This document shows positions 53,843 through 64,000 of a stretch of DNA of 64,000 nucleotides, in pieces. The translations under genes were made by a program, and so were the position numbers. Position 1 is the first letter of the stretch. Each line of letters starts with the position of its first letter. Origin of the DNA: Aquabacterium humicola (GTDB lineage: Bacteria; Pseudomonadota; Gammaproteobacteria; Burkholderiales; Burkholderiaceae_C); the NCBI RefSeq assembly GCF_030167915.1, contig NZ_JARGNB010000001.1, forward strand, positions 1,488,001 through 1,552,000, read 5' to 3'. Under the pieces are notes generated by a model, which searched no databases, had not been told where the DNA came from, and saw only the letters and a program-made list of their open reading frames with translations.

Positions 53843-55360
53843 ATGACCACCCACGACGCCCTGCCCCCCGACGACGACAACAAGCTGATCGCCGAGCGTC
53901 GCGAGAAACTGGCCGCGATCCGCCAGCGCGGCGTCGCGTTCCCGAATCACTTCAAGCCGAAGCAGCACGCCGCGGACCTGCAGCAGAAGTACGGCGAGCT
54001 GGCGAACGAAGAGCTCGAGCCGCAGGGCATCCCGGTGGCCGTCGCAGGCCGCGTGATGCTCAAGCGCGTGATGGGCAAGGCCAGCTTCGCGACCCTGCAG
54101 GACGGCAGCTTCGGCAAGACGCACGGCCGCATCCAGCTCTTCGCCGCCAAGGACGCGCTCGGCGACGAGGCCTACGAGCAGTTCAAGCACCTCGACCTCG
54201 GCGACATCGTCGGCGCCGAGGGCACGCTGTTCAAGACGCGCACCGGCGAGCTGTCGGTCAAGCTGACGTCGATCCAGCTGCTGACGAAGAACCTGCGCCC
54301 GCTGCCGGACAAGTTCCACGGCATGGCGGACCAGGAGATGAAGTACCGCCAGCGCTACGCGGACCTGATCACCGACGAGACTTCACGCGCGCGCTTCGTC
54401 GCGCGCAGCAAGGCGGTCAGCTCGATCCGCAGCTTCATGGTCGAGCACGGCTTCCTCGAGGTCGAGACGCCGATGCTGCACCCGATCCCCGGCGGCGCGA
54501 ACGCCAAGCCCTTCAAGACGCACCACAACGCGCTCGACCAGGAGATGTTCCTGCGCATCGCGCCGGAGCTGTACCTGAAGCGCCTGGTCGTCGGCGGCTT
54601 CGAGCGTGTGTTCGAGATCAACCGCAGCTTCCGCAACGAAGGCATCTCGGTCCGGCATAACCCGGAATTCACGATGATGGAGTTCTATGCGGCGTACTGG
54701 AACTACCACGACCTGATGGACTTCACCGAGGCGCTGCTGCGCCATGCCGCGCGCATGGCCACCGGCTCGGCGAGCGTCACCTACAACGGCAAGGCGGTCG
54801 AACTGGACAAGCCGTTCGCGCGGCTGTCGGTGCGCGAATCGCTGGTGGTGCACGCGGGGCTGACGGACGCCGAGTCGACCGATGCGCGCGTGCTGCACGA
54901 CAAGCTCAAGTCGCTCGGCGAGGAGCCGCCGGCGCACTGGGGCCTGGCCGAGCTGCAGTTCGGCCTCTTCGAGGCGGTGGTCGAGGAAAAGCTCTGGCAG
55001 CCGACCTTCATCATCGACTATCCGGTCGAGGTGTCGCCGCTGGCGCGGGCATCGGACGCCAACCCGAAGGTCACCGAACGCTTCGAGCTCTTCATCACCG
55101 GCCGCGAGTACGCCAACGGTTTCTCCGAGCTCAACGACGCCGAGGACCAGGCCGCGCGCTTCCGCGCCCAGGTGGCGAACAAGGAAGCCGGCGACGAGGA
55201 GGCGATGTACTACGACGCCGACTTCATCCGCGCGCTCGAGTACGGCATGCCGCCCACCGGCGGTTGCGGCGTCGGCCTCGATCGCCTGGTGATGCTGCTG
55301 ACCGACAGCCCGAGCATTCGCGACGTGATCCTCTTCCCGGCCCTGCGCCGCGAAGCCTGA
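53843..55360 (+). CDS. lysS: Lysyl-tRNA synthetase, class II
   Basis: A 505-aa housekeeping enzyme that charges tRNA-Lys. An OB-fold anticodon domain ([19 protein letters not shown], residues ~65-160) is followed by the class II core with motif 2 ([19 protein letters not shown]) and motif 3 ([16 protein letters not shown]). Length and motifs are normal. Start chosen at ATG 53843 because [13 protein letters not shown] matches the usual start region. A TACAAT -10-like box at 53794-53799 could be its promoter; the -35 region is weak. The PNPOx-like gene follows 22 bases downstream. Confidence 0.96.
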   Translation: MTTHDALPPDDDNKLIAERREKLAAIRQRGVAFPNHFKPKQHAADLQQKYGELANEELEPQGIPVAVAGRVMLKRVMGKASFATLQDGSFGKTHGRIQLFAAKDALGDEAYEQFKHLDLGDIVGAEGTLFKTRTGELSVKLTSIQLLTKNLRPLPDKFHGMADQEMKYRQRYADLITDETSRARFVARSKAVSSIRSFMVEHGFLEVETPMLHPIPGGANAKPFKTHHNALDQEMFLRIAPELYLKRLVVGGFERVFEINRSFRNEGISVRHNPEFTMMEFYAAYWNYHDLMDFTEALLRHAARMATGSASVTYNGKAVELDKPFARLSVRESLVVHAGLTDAESTDARVLHDKLKSLGEEPPAHWGLAELQFGLFEAVVEEKLWQPTFIIDYPVEVSPLARASDANPKVTERFELFITGREYANGFSELNDAEDQAARFRAQVANKEAGDEEAMYYDADFIRALEYGMPPTGGCGVGLDRLVMLLTDSPSIRDVILFPALRREA

Positions 55361-55382
55361 CGCCGGGCCGGCCGCGCGCGAC

Positions 55383-55925
55383 ATGGCCGCCCTGGCGCTG
55401 ACCGACGTCGAGGCGGCGTGCTGGGCGGAGTTGTGGCGCGCGCTCGAAGAACCGGGGCACCCGTGGCGCCTGATGGCGCTGGCCACCGTCGACGGCGAGG
55501 CCGCGGACCTGCGACAGGTGGTGCTGCGCGAGTGCCGGCCGGCCGACCGGGTGCTGGTGTTCTTCACCGATGCGCGCTCGCCGAAGGTGCGGCAGCTGGC
55601 GCAGCATCCGCTCGGTACGTTGATGGTCTGGTCGCGCGCGCTGCAATGGCAGCTGCGCCTGCGCTGCCGCTTCGAGGTCCGCACCACCGGACCGGACGTC
55701 GCGGCGCGCTGGGAATCGCTGCTCGAGGCCCAGGCGACGGGCGACTACCGATCGCCGGCGCCGCCGGGCGAGGCCCTCGATGCGCCGGCGGCGCCGGGCA
55801 TGGTGGGCCACTTCGCGCTGGTGAACGCCCACGTCGAGCGGCTCGACTGGCTGGAACTGCACGAGCATGGCGTGCACCGCCGCGCGGTGATCGACGCCCA
55901 GGGCGCGCGCTGGGTCGCGCCCTGA
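55383..55925 (+). CDS. PNPOx-like FMN-binding protein
   Basis: A 180-aa split-barrel flavoprotein of the pyridoxamine 5'-phosphate oxidase-like group. PWRLMALATVDGEAADLRQVVLRE is the FMN-phosphate-binding part, and FFTDARSPKVRQLAQHP fits the family. It is shorter than true PdxH and lacks its C-terminal substrate motif, so vitamin B6 oxidation should not be assumed. It probably forms an operon with lysS. Confidence 0.85.
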   Translation: MAALALTDVEAACWAELWRALEEPGHPWRLMALATVDGEAADLRQVVLRECRPADRVLVFFTDARSPKVRQLAQHPLGTLMVWSRALQWQLRLRCRFEVRTTGPDVAARWESLLEAQATGDYRSPAPPGEALDAPAAPGMVGHFALVNAHVERLDWLELHEHGVHRRAVIDAQGARWVAP

Positions 55926-55936
55926 GCGGCAGGCTT

Positions 55937-56296
55937 TCAGCGGCGGCCGGCCAGCAGCGTCGGTGCGGCGCGGCCGTCGGTCCGCTGGGCCGCGGCCAGC
56001 GCGCCGCTATCCTCGCCGACCCCGGTGTTCAGCGCGCCGGCGTCGCGGGCAGCGAGCACCTCGGCCTTCACTTCGGCACGCGTCTTCACCGTGCGGATGT
56101 CCTGCGCCTTGTTCAACTGCGGCACGTTGGCCCAGGCCTTGATCGAACCGTCGGCCTTGGCGCGCGCGAGCTCGGCGATCACCTGGCCGCGCGACTTCAG
56201 CGACGCGGTGTGCGCCAGCGTGTCCAGCGTCGGGTCGTCGGCGAACGCGGTGCCGACGGCGGTGGCGGCGAGCGCGGCAATCATCAGCTTCTTCAT
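55937..56296 (-). CDS. DUF4148-type small exported protein
   Basis: A 119-aa protein with a signal peptide (MKKLMIAALAATAVGTAFA) and GGAG before the ATG. The mature part has two repeats of the DUF4148-like motif (SRGQVIAELARAKADG and TRAEVKAEVLAARDAG). Members are common in Burkholderiales as small periplasmic proteins of unknown role. It converges with the PNPOx-like gene (11 bases between stops). Confidence 0.82.
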   Translation of the reverse strand: MKKLMIAALAATAVGTAFADDPTLDTLAHTASLKSRGQVIAELARAKADGSIKAWANVPQLNKAQDIRTVKTRAEVKAEVLAARDAGALNTGVGEDSGALAAAQRTDGRAAPTLLAGRR

Positions 56297-56347
56297 ACAG
56301 GCTCCATCAGGTTCGTGTCGATGGTTGGCACTGTAGAAATCGCGCGC

Positions 56348-56388
56348 CCGAAGAAAAACCGCCCCGGCGCGAATGCACCAATGCGGTT
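56348..56388 (-). terminator. Probable terminator after the enoyl-CoA hydratase gene
   Basis: AAAACCGC (56353-56360) and GCGGTTTT (56381-56388) are perfect inverted repeats with a 20-base loop. On the minus strand the stem is followed by TTCTTC. It lies about 64-104 bases after the hydratase stop. Confidence 0.45.
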
Positions 56389-56451
56389 TTGCGAACAATG
56401 CGCCCGCTTGAAAGGCGCCCCGGGCGCCCTCAGCCCCGGTGTTCAGCGGTG

Positions 56452-57240
56452 TCAGCGGTGCTTGAACTGCGGCTTGCGCTTATTGAGGAAGGCGTCCATG
56501 CCTTCGCGCTGGTCCTCGGTGCCGAACAGCGACTGGAACAGGCGACGCTCGTAGCTGATGCCGTCGGACAGGCCCGACTCGAAGGCGCGGTTCACCGCTT
56601 CCTTGGCCATCATCACGCTCGGACCCCCGAGCGCGTTGATCACGTCGGCCACGGCGAAGGCCTCGTCGAGCAGCTTGTCGGCCGGGACCACGCGCGACAC
56701 CAGCCCGGCGCGCTCGGCCTCGGCCGCGTCGATCATGCGCGAGGTCAGCACCATGTCCATCGCCTTGGCCTTGCCAACCGCGCGCGGCAGGCGCTGCGTG
56801 CCGCCGGCGCCGGGGATCACGCCGAGCTTGATCTCGGGCTGGCCGAACTTCGCGGTGTCGGCGGCGATGACGATGTCGCACATCATCGCCACCTCGCAGC
56901 CGCCGCCGAGCGCGAAGCCCGCCACCGCGGCGATCACCGGCTTGCGCACGCTGCGCAGGTGCTCCCAGTTGCGCGAGATGTAGTCGCCCTTGTAGGCGTC
57001 CATGTGGTCGAGCTGCGCCATCGCGGCGATGTCGGCGCCGGCGGCGAAGGCCTTCTCGCTGCCGGTGAGCACGATGCAGCCGATCGTCTCGTCGGCGTCG
57101 AAGGCCCTCAGCGCCGCGCCGAGCTCGTCCATCAGGCCGTCGTTCAGCGCGTTCAGCGCCTTCGGCCGGTTCAGCGTGATCAGGCCGGTGCGGCGCGGGC
57201 CGTCGCCGCGGGTGTCGATCAGGATGTACTGGGTGTCCAT
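56452..57240 (-). CDS. Enoyl-CoA hydratase
   Basis: A 262-aa crotonase-fold enzyme of fatty-acid beta-oxidation: it hydrates 2-enoyl-CoA to 3-hydroxyacyl-CoA. The oxyanion-hole motifs are [11 protein letters not shown] and [13 protein letters not shown], and both catalytic Glu residues are present (GGGCEVAM and FGQPEIKLG). Length is normal. It starts seven bases after the DUF3108 gene, so it is likely co-transcribed, although the functions look unrelated. Confidence 0.95.
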   Translation of the reverse strand: MDTQYILIDTRGDGPRRTGLITLNRPKALNALNDGLMDELGAALRAFDADETIGCIVLTGSEKAFAAGADIAAMAQLDHMDAYKGDYISRNWEHLRSVRKPVIAAVAGFALGGGCEVAMMCDIVIAADTAKFGQPEIKLGVIPGAGGTQRLPRAVGKAKAMDMVLTSRMIDAAEAERAGLVSRVVPADKLLDEAFAVADVINALGGPSVMMAKEAVNRAFESGLSDGISYERRLFQSLFGTEDQREGMDAFLNKRKPQFKHR

Positions 57241-57247
57241 GCGGGAA

Positions 57248-58447
57248 TTATCGGCGCACCGGTTCCCCGGCCTGCATCGGCGCGCGCTCCAGCGTCATGT
57301 CCGCATAAGACGACTCGTCCTGGCGGATGCGGATGCGCGCCGGCAGGTACTGCAGGGTCGGCGCGATCCACACCTCGGCCACCATCGTGCCGGGGCGGGC
57401 GTCGCGGCGCGGCTTGATGTAGTAGACCGGCACCTCGCCGAAGGGCAGGTTCAGCGTCTGCCGCTCGACGATGTCGTAGGTCCAGCGGTCGAGCCGTCGG
57501 TTGATCATCAGCGGGATCTCGATCGTGCGGCCGGTCTGCAGCAGCTCCGGCCGCGTCGTGAACAGCCACGTCAGCTGCACGAACTGGCTCGCTTCGTCCT
57601 GCACGCCGGGCAAGGCGTCGAGCTCGCTGCCGTCGCCGAGCACGATGCGCTCGGGGCCGAACTGCTGGCTCCAGCGCCGCGTGCGCATGAACAGGCCGCC
57701 CTGCTCGCCATCGAAGCGACGGGGCTGCAAGCCGCGATCGGTGAGCTCGCCTTCGCTCGACGCGCGCCGCTTCATCGCGCCGCCGCCGACCGAGACCTTC
57801 AGGTGCACCTGGTAGCGCGAGCCCGAGCGCAGCCACTCGACCACTGCCTCGCCGGGCAGCGGACCGCGGAAGTAGCCGTCGACGATGTAGGACAGCTGCG
57901 TCGACGGCGGCCATTCGAAGCTCGCCGCCGGGACGGCCGGCGCGCTGGCAGCGGTCGCGGCGACGGCGGCGCTGGCTTCGACCGCGGCCGGTGCCGCCGC
58001 CGTCGGCGGTGACGGCGGATCGGACGCCGCGTTCACCGCCGGTGGCAGCTCGGCCACCGTGACGCTGCGGGGCGGCTCGCTGGCCGGCGGCGTCGCTGCG
58101 GCGGGCGATTCCACCGCCGCGACGACGGGCGGGGGCGGCGGCGGCGCAGCGATCGGCGCGGACGCTGGCGCCTGCGGCCGCTCGGCCAGTGTCGGCAAGG
58201 CGCGTTCGGAGCGCTTCGGCGCGGGCGGGGGCGCGGCCTCCGGCGGCGCGGCCTGCTGCAGCTCGCGCACGAAGGCGACCTCGATGCGCGGCATGTCGCG
58301 CGGCGCATCCCCTTCGCCGAAACGGTTGCTGACCAGCTCGTCGGCCGCCAGCAGGTGCACGATCGTCACGACCACCAGCAGGCCCCAGCCGCTGCGCCGC
58401 TGCAGCAGCGGATGCACGGGCGCGCCGAGGCGGGCGGCTTCAGCCAT
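57248..58447 (-). CDS. DUF3108 domain protein with Pro/Ala-rich linker
   Basis: A 399-aa protein with one N-terminal membrane anchor ([21 protein letters not shown]) and a long Pro/Ala-rich periplasmic linker (residues ~60-175). The C-terminal DUF3108 beta domain (~180-395) has [21 protein letters not shown] and [19 protein letters not shown]. The TonB-like layout (anchor, Pro-rich stalk, folded end) suggests it spans the periplasm. Function unknown. The start overlaps the M61 peptidase stop by eight bases. Confidence 0.82.
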   Translation of the reverse strand: MAEAARLGAPVHPLLQRRSGWGLLVVVTIVHLLAADELVSNRFGEGDAPRDMPRIEVAFVRELQQAAPPEAAPPPAPKRSERALPTLAERPQAPASAPIAAPPPPPPVVAAVESPAAATPPASEPPRSVTVAELPPAVNAASDPPSPPTAAAPAAVEASAAVAATAASAPAVPAASFEWPPSTQLSYIVDGYFRGPLPGEAVVEWLRSGSRYQVHLKVSVGGGAMKRRASSEGELTDRGLQPRRFDGEQGGLFMRTRRWSQQFGPERIVLGDGSELDALPGVQDEASQFVQLTWLFTTRPELLQTGRTIEIPLMINRRLDRWTYDIVERQTLNLPFGEVPVYYIKPRRDARPGTMVAEVWIAPTLQYLPARIRIRQDESSYADMTLERAPMQAGEPVRR

Positions 58448-60170
58448 CGAACCAGCCGCGCCGGTGGGCGAGCACCGCGCGCACGGGTTTGTCGTCGAGC
58501 TGCCAGGCCTGGGTTTCGGTCCACGCGGCGTCGGCGGTCGGCGACAGGCGCAGCGTCTGCAGGCGCTGGTCGCGCACCAGCGTCAGCTCGAAGGGCCGGC
58601 TGCGGTCGATCCAGTTCAGCGCGTCGTCGAGGCGCCGGATGCGCCATCCGTCGACCGCCAGCAGTTCGTCGCCGGCCGACAGCCCGGCCGCCGCCGCCGG
58701 GCTGCCTGCCAGCACCGACTTGACGATGACACCGGTCACCGGCCCCTCGGACAGCCGCAGGCCCAGCGCCGGGCCGAAGCCGGCGCGCTCGCGCCGCACC
58801 GAGATGCCCACCGCCGGCAGCAACTCGGCCAGCGGCAGCTCGCCGGTGCCGTGCACCCAGGCGGCCAGCTCGTTCTCGAAGCTGCGCCCGCCTTCGGCTT
58901 CCAGCGCCGCGGCGATCGCCGCTTCGTCGATCGGCCCGCCGGCGGACGCCTTCCACAGCCGCCGCATCACGCCGTCGAGCGAACCGCCGGCCTCGCGCAG
59001 CGTCAGGTCCAGCGCCAGTGCGACCAGCGAGCCCTTGACGTAGTAGCTGATCGTGGCGTTGACGGTGTTCTCGTCGGCCCGGTAGTACTTGACCCAGGCG
59101 TCGAAGCTCGCATCGGCCACGCTCTGCACGTGGCGGCCCGGCGTGCCGGCGACCGCGTTGGCCGCCTTGGCCAGCAGCTTGACGTAGCGGTTGCCGTCGA
59201 TCAGGCCGGCGCGCAGCAGCAGCAGGTCGTCGTAGTAGGAGGTGAAGCCCTCGAAGAACCACAGCAGCCGCGTGTAGTTCTCGCGTGTGTAGTCATAACG
59301 CGCAAATTCAGCGGGCCGCAGGCGCTTGACGTTCCAGGTGTGGAAGTACTCGTGGCTGATCAGCCCGAGCAGCGTCACGTAGCCGTCGGGCAGGCCTTCC
59401 ATGCGCTGGCGCGGCAGGTCGCGCCGGTTGCAGATCAGCGCGGTGCTGGCGCGGTGCTCGAGGCCGCCGTACCCTTCCTCGACCGCATTGAGCAGGAAGA
59501 CGTAGCGGTCGAACGGCGCCTTCGGGTGCTTCTGGGGATGCCAGAAGCGGATCTGCGTCTCGCAGATGCGCTTGGTGTCGGCCAGCAGCCGGTCGCCGTC
59601 GAAGCCCGGCCACGCGCCGGCGACGATGAACTCGTGCGGCACGCCGCAGGCCTCGAAGCTTCCGCGCCAGAAACGGCCGAGCTCCACCGGGTGGTCGACC
59701 AGCTCGTCGTAGCCGTCGGCCTCGAAGGCCCGCGCGCCGGCCGGGCGCAGCGCCGTCGCGATCTCCCAGCCGGCGGGCAGCTTGCCGAGCGCCAGCCGGT
59801 GCGGCGCGTCCTCGAACCCTTCGGCGCGCAGACACAGGCTGGTGCCGTTGAAGAAGCCGCGGCGCGCGTCGAGAAAGGCCGTGCGCACCGAGGTGTCGAA
59901 GGCATAGACGCGGTAGCTCACCGTCAGCGCGGCGCGGCCGCTGCAGCGCGCGAGCCAGGTGGTCTTGTCGAGCTGCTCCAGCGGCACCTCGCGCCGGCCT
60001 TGCGCGGCCGAGAGACCCGACAGGTGGCGACCGAACTCGCGCACCATGTAGCTGCCGGGAATCCACACCGGCAGCGACAGGCGCTGCTCGTCGGCCGGCT
60101 GCGCGACGCTCATCGTCACGCGGTACAGGTGCCCGTGCGGGTCGTCGACGTCGATGCGGTAGCTGATCAT
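58440..60170 (-). CDS. M61 family metallopeptidase with PDZ domain
   Basis: A 576-aa zinc aminopeptidase of the glycyl aminopeptidase family. A beta-rich N-terminal domain (residues 1-160) precedes the catalytic region with HEYFHTWNVKRLRP near 268 (HExxH) and the following WFFEGFTSYYDD that supplies the third ligand Glu. A PDZ domain lies at about 475-550 (GVIVKSVLAGSPAAAAGLSAGDELL). There is no signal peptide, so it is probably cytoplasmic. All catalytic residues are present. Confidence 0.92.
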   Translation of the reverse strand: MISYRIDVDDPHGHLYRVTMSVAQPADEQRLSLPVWIPGSYMVREFGRHLSGLSAAQGRREVPLEQLDKTTWLARCSGRAALTVSYRVYAFDTSVRTAFLDARRGFFNGTSLCLRAEGFEDAPHRLALGKLPAGWEIATALRPAGARAFEADGYDELVDHPVELGRFWRGSFEACGVPHEFIVAGAWPGFDGDRLLADTKRICETQIRFWHPQKHPKAPFDRYVFLLNAVEEGYGGLEHRASTALICNRRDLPRQRMEGLPDGYVTLLGLISHEYFHTWNVKRLRPAEFARYDYTRENYTRLLWFFEGFTSYYDDLLLLRAGLIDGNRYVKLLAKAANAVAGTPGRHVQSVADASFDAWVKYYRADENTVNATISYYVKGSLVALALDLTLREAGGSLDGVMRRLWKASAGGPIDEAAIAAALEAEGGRSFENELAAWVHGTGELPLAELLPAVGISVRRERAGFGPALGLRLSEGPVTGVIVKSVLAGSPAAAAGLSAGDELLAVDGWRIRRLDDALNWIDRSRPFELTLVRDQRLQTLRLSPTADAAWTETQAWQLDDKPVRAVLAHRRGWFDG

Positions 60171-60173
60171 GGT

Positions 60174-60635
60174 TCAGGCGCCGGCGGCACCGAGGAAACA
60201 ACAGAGGGCGGCCACGGCCGACAGGCGGAATCGCAGCGTGAGCCAGGCCGAGAGACCGTGGCGCGGATAGACCCGGCGGTCGACGAGGTAGCCGGCGACC
60301 AGCAGCACGCCGGCAAGCACCAGGCCCGACTCCGGCGGCATCATGGCGGCCAGCCAGGCCAGCAGACCCGGCACGCTGCCCCAGGTGAACAGCGACACCG
60401 GCGGCGACGGTTCGGCGAAGCCGATGCCCCAGTGCACGCCGCCGAGCAGCGCGACCACCAGGGCGGCGTAGACCGCCAACCCTTGCGCGACCGGTGGGCG
60501 CAGGGGCGCATGCACCAGCCACACCAGCGCAGCGCCGACGACGAAGGGCAACAACCCCAGGTGCCCCATGCGCAGCGCGACGGGCGACAAGGGAGTCGGG
60601 AGGGCAGTGGACGCGGCGGACATGGTGCCCCGCAT
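60174..60635 (-). CDS. DUF3429 membrane protein
   Basis: A 153-aa inner-membrane protein with about five hydrophobic helices and the family motif LLGGVHWGIGF. The start may be ATG 60635 or 60623 (four residues shorter); neither has a good ribosome site. It ends three bases before the M61 peptidase gene. Function unknown. Confidence 0.85.
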   Translation of the reverse strand: MRGTMSAASTALPTPLSPVALRMGHLGLLPFVVGAALVWLVHAPLRPPVAQGLAVYAALVVALLGGVHWGIGFAEPSPPVSLFTWGSVPGLLAWLAAMMPPESGLVLAGVLLVAGYLVDRRVYPRHGLSAWLTLRFRLSAVAALCCFLGAAGA

Positions 60636-60690
60636 TGTGGCGGCCGCCGCAGCGGGCGGTTCGCCGCCGTGGCGCCGGGGCGTCAGCGCG

Positions 60691-61422
60691 TCAGCCTTTC
60701 TTGGCCGCCGCCATGCGCGATTCGATCTGCGCCGCCGGCACCGCGCCGGGCGCGCGGCTGCCGTCCTCGAACACCACCGCCGGCGTGCCGGTCACGCGGT
60801 GCTTCTGGCCGAGCTTCAGGTTGCGGTCGAGCGCGGCGACATCACATTCCGCGGCCGACTTCGGCGGTGTCACGCCGTCGAGCATCCACGCGCGCCAGGC
60901 CTTGCCGGCGTCCTTCGCGCACCAGATGTCCTTGGACTTGGCGGTCGAGTCAGTGCCGAGGATCGGGTACAGGAAGGTGTAGATCGAGACGTCCTTCAGC
61001 GCCATCAGGTCCCGCTCGATGCGCTTGCAGTAGCCGCAGTTCGGATCGGCGAAGACCACCAGCTTGCGCGCACCGCTGCCCTGCTTGACCAGCACGGCGT
61101 CCTTCAGCGGCAGCGCCGCGAAGTCGAAGGCGGTGAGCTTGTCGATGCGCGCCTGCGTCAGGTCGCTGCGCGTCTTGGTGTCGATCAGCGCGCCCTGGAC
61201 CACGTAGTGGCCGTTCTCGTCGGTGTAGACGATCTCGGTGCCCATGCGCACTTCGTAGAGCCCGGGGATCGGCGTTTTGGTGACCTCGTCGATCTTCGGC
61301 ATGTTCGGCAGCCGCTCGGCGAGCGTCTTGCGGATCGCCGCTTCGTCCGCGCTGGCGGCGACGGCGGCCAGCGTGGCCACGGCGAAGGCTGCGGCGCGCA
61401 GCATCGGGAGGGAGGGCTTCAT
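60691..61422 (-). CDS. dsbC: Thiol:disulfide interchange protein DsbC
   Basis: A 243-aa periplasmic disulfide isomerase. A signal peptide (AAAFAVATLAAVAASA-DEA) is followed by the dimerisation domain and a thioredoxin fold with CGYC in FADPNCGYCKRIER, and cis-Pro in TGTPAVVFEDG. The spare Cys pair (WCAKD, AECD) matches DsbC. AAGGA lies five bases before the ATG. It follows the UbiH-like gene by nine bases. Confidence 0.94.
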   Translation of the reverse strand: MKPSLPMLRAAAFAVATLAAVAASADEAAIRKTLAERLPNMPKIDEVTKTPIPGLYEVRMGTEIVYTDENGHYVVQGALIDTKTRSDLTQARIDKLTAFDFAALPLKDAVLVKQGSGARKLVVFADPNCGYCKRIERDLMALKDVSIYTFLYPILGTDSTAKSKDIWCAKDAGKAWRAWMLDGVTPPKSAAECDVAALDRNLKLGQKHRVTGTPAVVFEDGSRAPGAVPAAQIESRMAAAKKG

Positions 61423-61431
61423 CGGAATCCT

Positions 61432-62547
61432 TCAGGCGTCGAGCGCCCGCGCGGTGAGCAGCCGCTTCAGCGGCGCGAAGTGGTTGAGCAGAGTCATGCC
61501 CCGGTTGCGAAGTTCCCGCAACGCCGGCTGTTCGGTGGCGAACAGGTGCAGCAGGCCGTCGGTCAGGCGGGCCATCGCCTGCGTCGGCAGCGCGCGCTCG
61601 CGGGCGTAGCGGCGCAGCAGCACCTCGTCGCTTAAGCGACGCCAGGGCTCGCGCCCGGCGATCACCCGGGCCAGCGTGGCGACGTCGGCCAGGCCCAGGT
61701 TCAGGCCCTGGCCGGCCAGCGGATGCACCACGTGCGCCGCATCGCCCACCAGCACCCAGCCTGCGCCGCACAGGCGTTCGGCACGGGCGATGGACAGCGG
61801 CCAGCCGGCGCGTGCGCTGGCGAGCGCCAGGCGGCCGGCGGCGCCGCCGGTGGCCTCGGCCAGCGCCTGTTCGAAGGCGGCGTCGTCGGCCTGCAGCAGG
61901 GCCTGCGCACGCTCGCCCGGCAGCGACCACACCAGCGCGTAGCTCGCCTGCGGCTGCGGCCGGTCCAGCGGCAGCAGCGCGAGCACGTCGGGCGAGCGGA
62001 ACCACTGGCGCGCGACGCCGGCATGCGGCTTGTCCGCCCGCAGCCGGGCGGCCACGGCGACCTGCCCGTAGCCGTGGCGCTCGAAGCGCACGCCCAGCGC
62101 GTCGCGGGCGGCGGAGTCCTTGCCTTCGGCCAGCACGGTCAGCGCCGCCTTCACGTCGCCGCTGTCGAGCACCAGGTGCGGCGCGAAGCGGGCGGCGGTG
62201 TGCAGCGCGCGGTCGAGCTCGGCGGCATCGACGATCCAGGCCAGCGCCTCGACGCCCTGCTGCCAGGCCGAGAAATCGAGCCGGCCGCCGGTCTGGTCGC
62301 TGCCATCCCCTTCGACGTGCATGTCGTACACCGGCGTCACCGCGTCGGCGGGCAGCGCGTCCCAGACCTTCAGCGACTTCAGCAGCGTGCGCGCGGCGGC
62401 GTTGAGCGCATAGGCGCGCAGGTCGCCCGCCGCGGCCAGCGGCGGCACGCGCGGCAGCGCCACGCGCAGGCCCTGGCGGGCCAATGCGAGCCCGAGGCTG
62501 AAGGCCACCGGGCCGCTGCCCAGGATGCTGACGTCGACCGCATTCAT
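61432..62547 (-). CDS. UbiH/UbiF/VisC-family FAD monooxygenase
   Basis: A 371-aa flavoprotein of the ubiquinone-biosynthesis hydroxylase group. The FAD Rossmann motif is GSGPVAFSLGLALARQG, and the late FAD motif GDAAHVVHPLAGQGLNLGLADV is intact. The acidic residue that usually ends the second strand and binds the FAD ribose is not obvious (VALPRVPPL). The middle motif AYALN is present. It probably hydroxylates a ubiquinone precursor ring; the exact position cannot be told. It is divergent from ychF. Confidence 0.88.
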   Translation of the reverse strand: MNAVDVSILGSGPVAFSLGLALARQGLRVALPRVPPLAAAGDLRAYALNAAARTLLKSLKVWDALPADAVTPVYDMHVEGDGSDQTGGRLDFSAWQQGVEALAWIVDAAELDRALHTAARFAPHLVLDSGDVKAALTVLAEGKDSAARDALGVRFERHGYGQVAVAARLRADKPHAGVARQWFRSPDVLALLPLDRPQPQASYALVWSLPGERAQALLQADDAAFEQALAEATGGAAGRLALASARAGWPLSIARAERLCGAGWVLVGDAAHVVHPLAGQGLNLGLADVATLARVIAGREPWRRLSDEVLLRRYARERALPTQAMARLTDGLLHLFATEQPALRELRNRGMTLLNHFAPLKRLLTARALDA

Positions 62548-62651
62548 GGGCGGGATTGTAGGAAGCGGCTGCCGGTCGTCGGCGGCGTCCTAAAATTGCC
62601 GCCTTTCGCCCCTCTTGGCCGCCCGCCCGGCGCCGGCCCCGAAAGCCTTCC

Positions 62652-63746
<1,095 letters not shown>

Positions 63747-63829
63747 CCCGGCCGGTGCGCGGATGATCGGCGGGTGATGGTAGTCTCGCCCGCGAGGGGG
63801 CGCGATCCGACGGCGCCCGACAAGACGCG

Positions 63830-64000
63830 ATGATGAGGGCGCTGCTGGGAGTCGTGCTGCCCGCCGTGCTGACGGCGGCCGCCTACGCCGCGGCCGGTCA
63901 GCTGGCGCTGATGCTGGCGATCCCGCCCGGCTACGCGGCCCCGATCTACCCGTCGGCCGGCATCGCGCTGGCGGCGATGCTGGTCTACGGCTGGCGCGCG
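63830..64000 (+). CDS. MASE1-domain sensor protein (N-terminus only)
   Basis: The frame from ATG 63830 (or 63833) is open to the window edge, giving 57 residues. It shows two hydrophobic stretches with the MASE1-type motif LALMLAIPPGYAAPIYPSAGIALAAML. MASE1 domains are membrane sensor modules of histidine kinases and GGDEF/EAL proteins; the output domain lies outside the window. Confidence 0.75.
   Translation, partial: MMRALLGVVLPAVLTAAAYAAAGQLALMLAIPPGYAAPIYPSAGIALAAMLVYGWRA

Noticed and set aside
55383..55925. Calling this gene pdxH
   Set aside because: It is short and lacks the C-terminal substrate-binding part of pyridoxamine phosphate oxidase, so only the fold is supported.

Overview
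The window is high-GC DNA from a Gram-negative bacterium, most likely a betaproteobacterium of the order Burkholderiales (Rubrivivax/Leptothrix/Methylibium-like). The grounds are the gene families present (DUF4148, DUF1800/DUF1501, DUF3108, a Wbp-type sugar pathway) and a REP-like palindrome of the kind common in that order. Placement is by recognition only; no search was run. Both edges cut genes: a glycosyltransferase at base 1 and a MASE1-domain protein at base 64000.

Region 1 (1-18 kb, minus strand) is a tightly packed operon, mostly joined by ATGA/GTGA/TGATG overlaps. In transcription order it encodes a 57-aa ORF, two small unknown proteins, a truncated TnpB-like protein, two tandem type I secretion (T1SS) ABC subunits, an HlyD-type adaptor, a TolC-type outer-membrane protein, a cyclophilin lipoprotein, a Wzm/Wzt glycan exporter, a radical SAM enzyme, a methyltransferase, a GNAT protein, a PIG-L deacetylase and a glycosyltransferase.

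Region 2 (18.1-25.8 kb) is one gene for a cysteine-free, acidic ~2400-aa RTX protein, probably the T1SS substrate and a surface-layer or adhesin-like protein. It has a structured 5' leader, a perfect CRP-type palindrome upstream and a strong terminator. Region 3 (25.8-31.6 kb) holds a FecR-like protein, a CHASE2 cyclase and a TPR/outer-membrane protein in one operon, with a Crp-family regulator divergent from it. The regulator keeps E. coli CRP's DNA-recognition residues, and CRP-like sites lie before its own gene, the giant gene and the secretion operon, which suggests one regulon.

Region 4 (31.6-37.6 kb) is DUF1800-DUF1501-serralysin-like RTX protease. Region 5 (37.7-53.7 kb, minus strand) is a second polysaccharide operon: WbpB/D/E-type genes for a diacetamido-uronic acid, a flippase, an acyltransferase, two GT4 enzymes, a methyltransferase, a DegT aminotransferase, a phosphoglycosyl transferase and a CapD-type dehydratase. 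It runs on into a cytochrome c/Ig-like fusion, a TlpA thioredoxin, DUF4266 and DUF3570. Region 6 (53-64 kb) is mostly housekeeping: lysS, a PNPOx-like protein, enoyl-CoA hydratase, DUF3108, an M61 peptidase, DUF3429, dsbC, a ubiH-like gene and ychF.

The most unusual item is the RuvC-less TnpB-like protein (16054-16710). It is translationally coupled to the T1SS genes and has a promoter overlapped by a perfect 12-bp inverted repeat.
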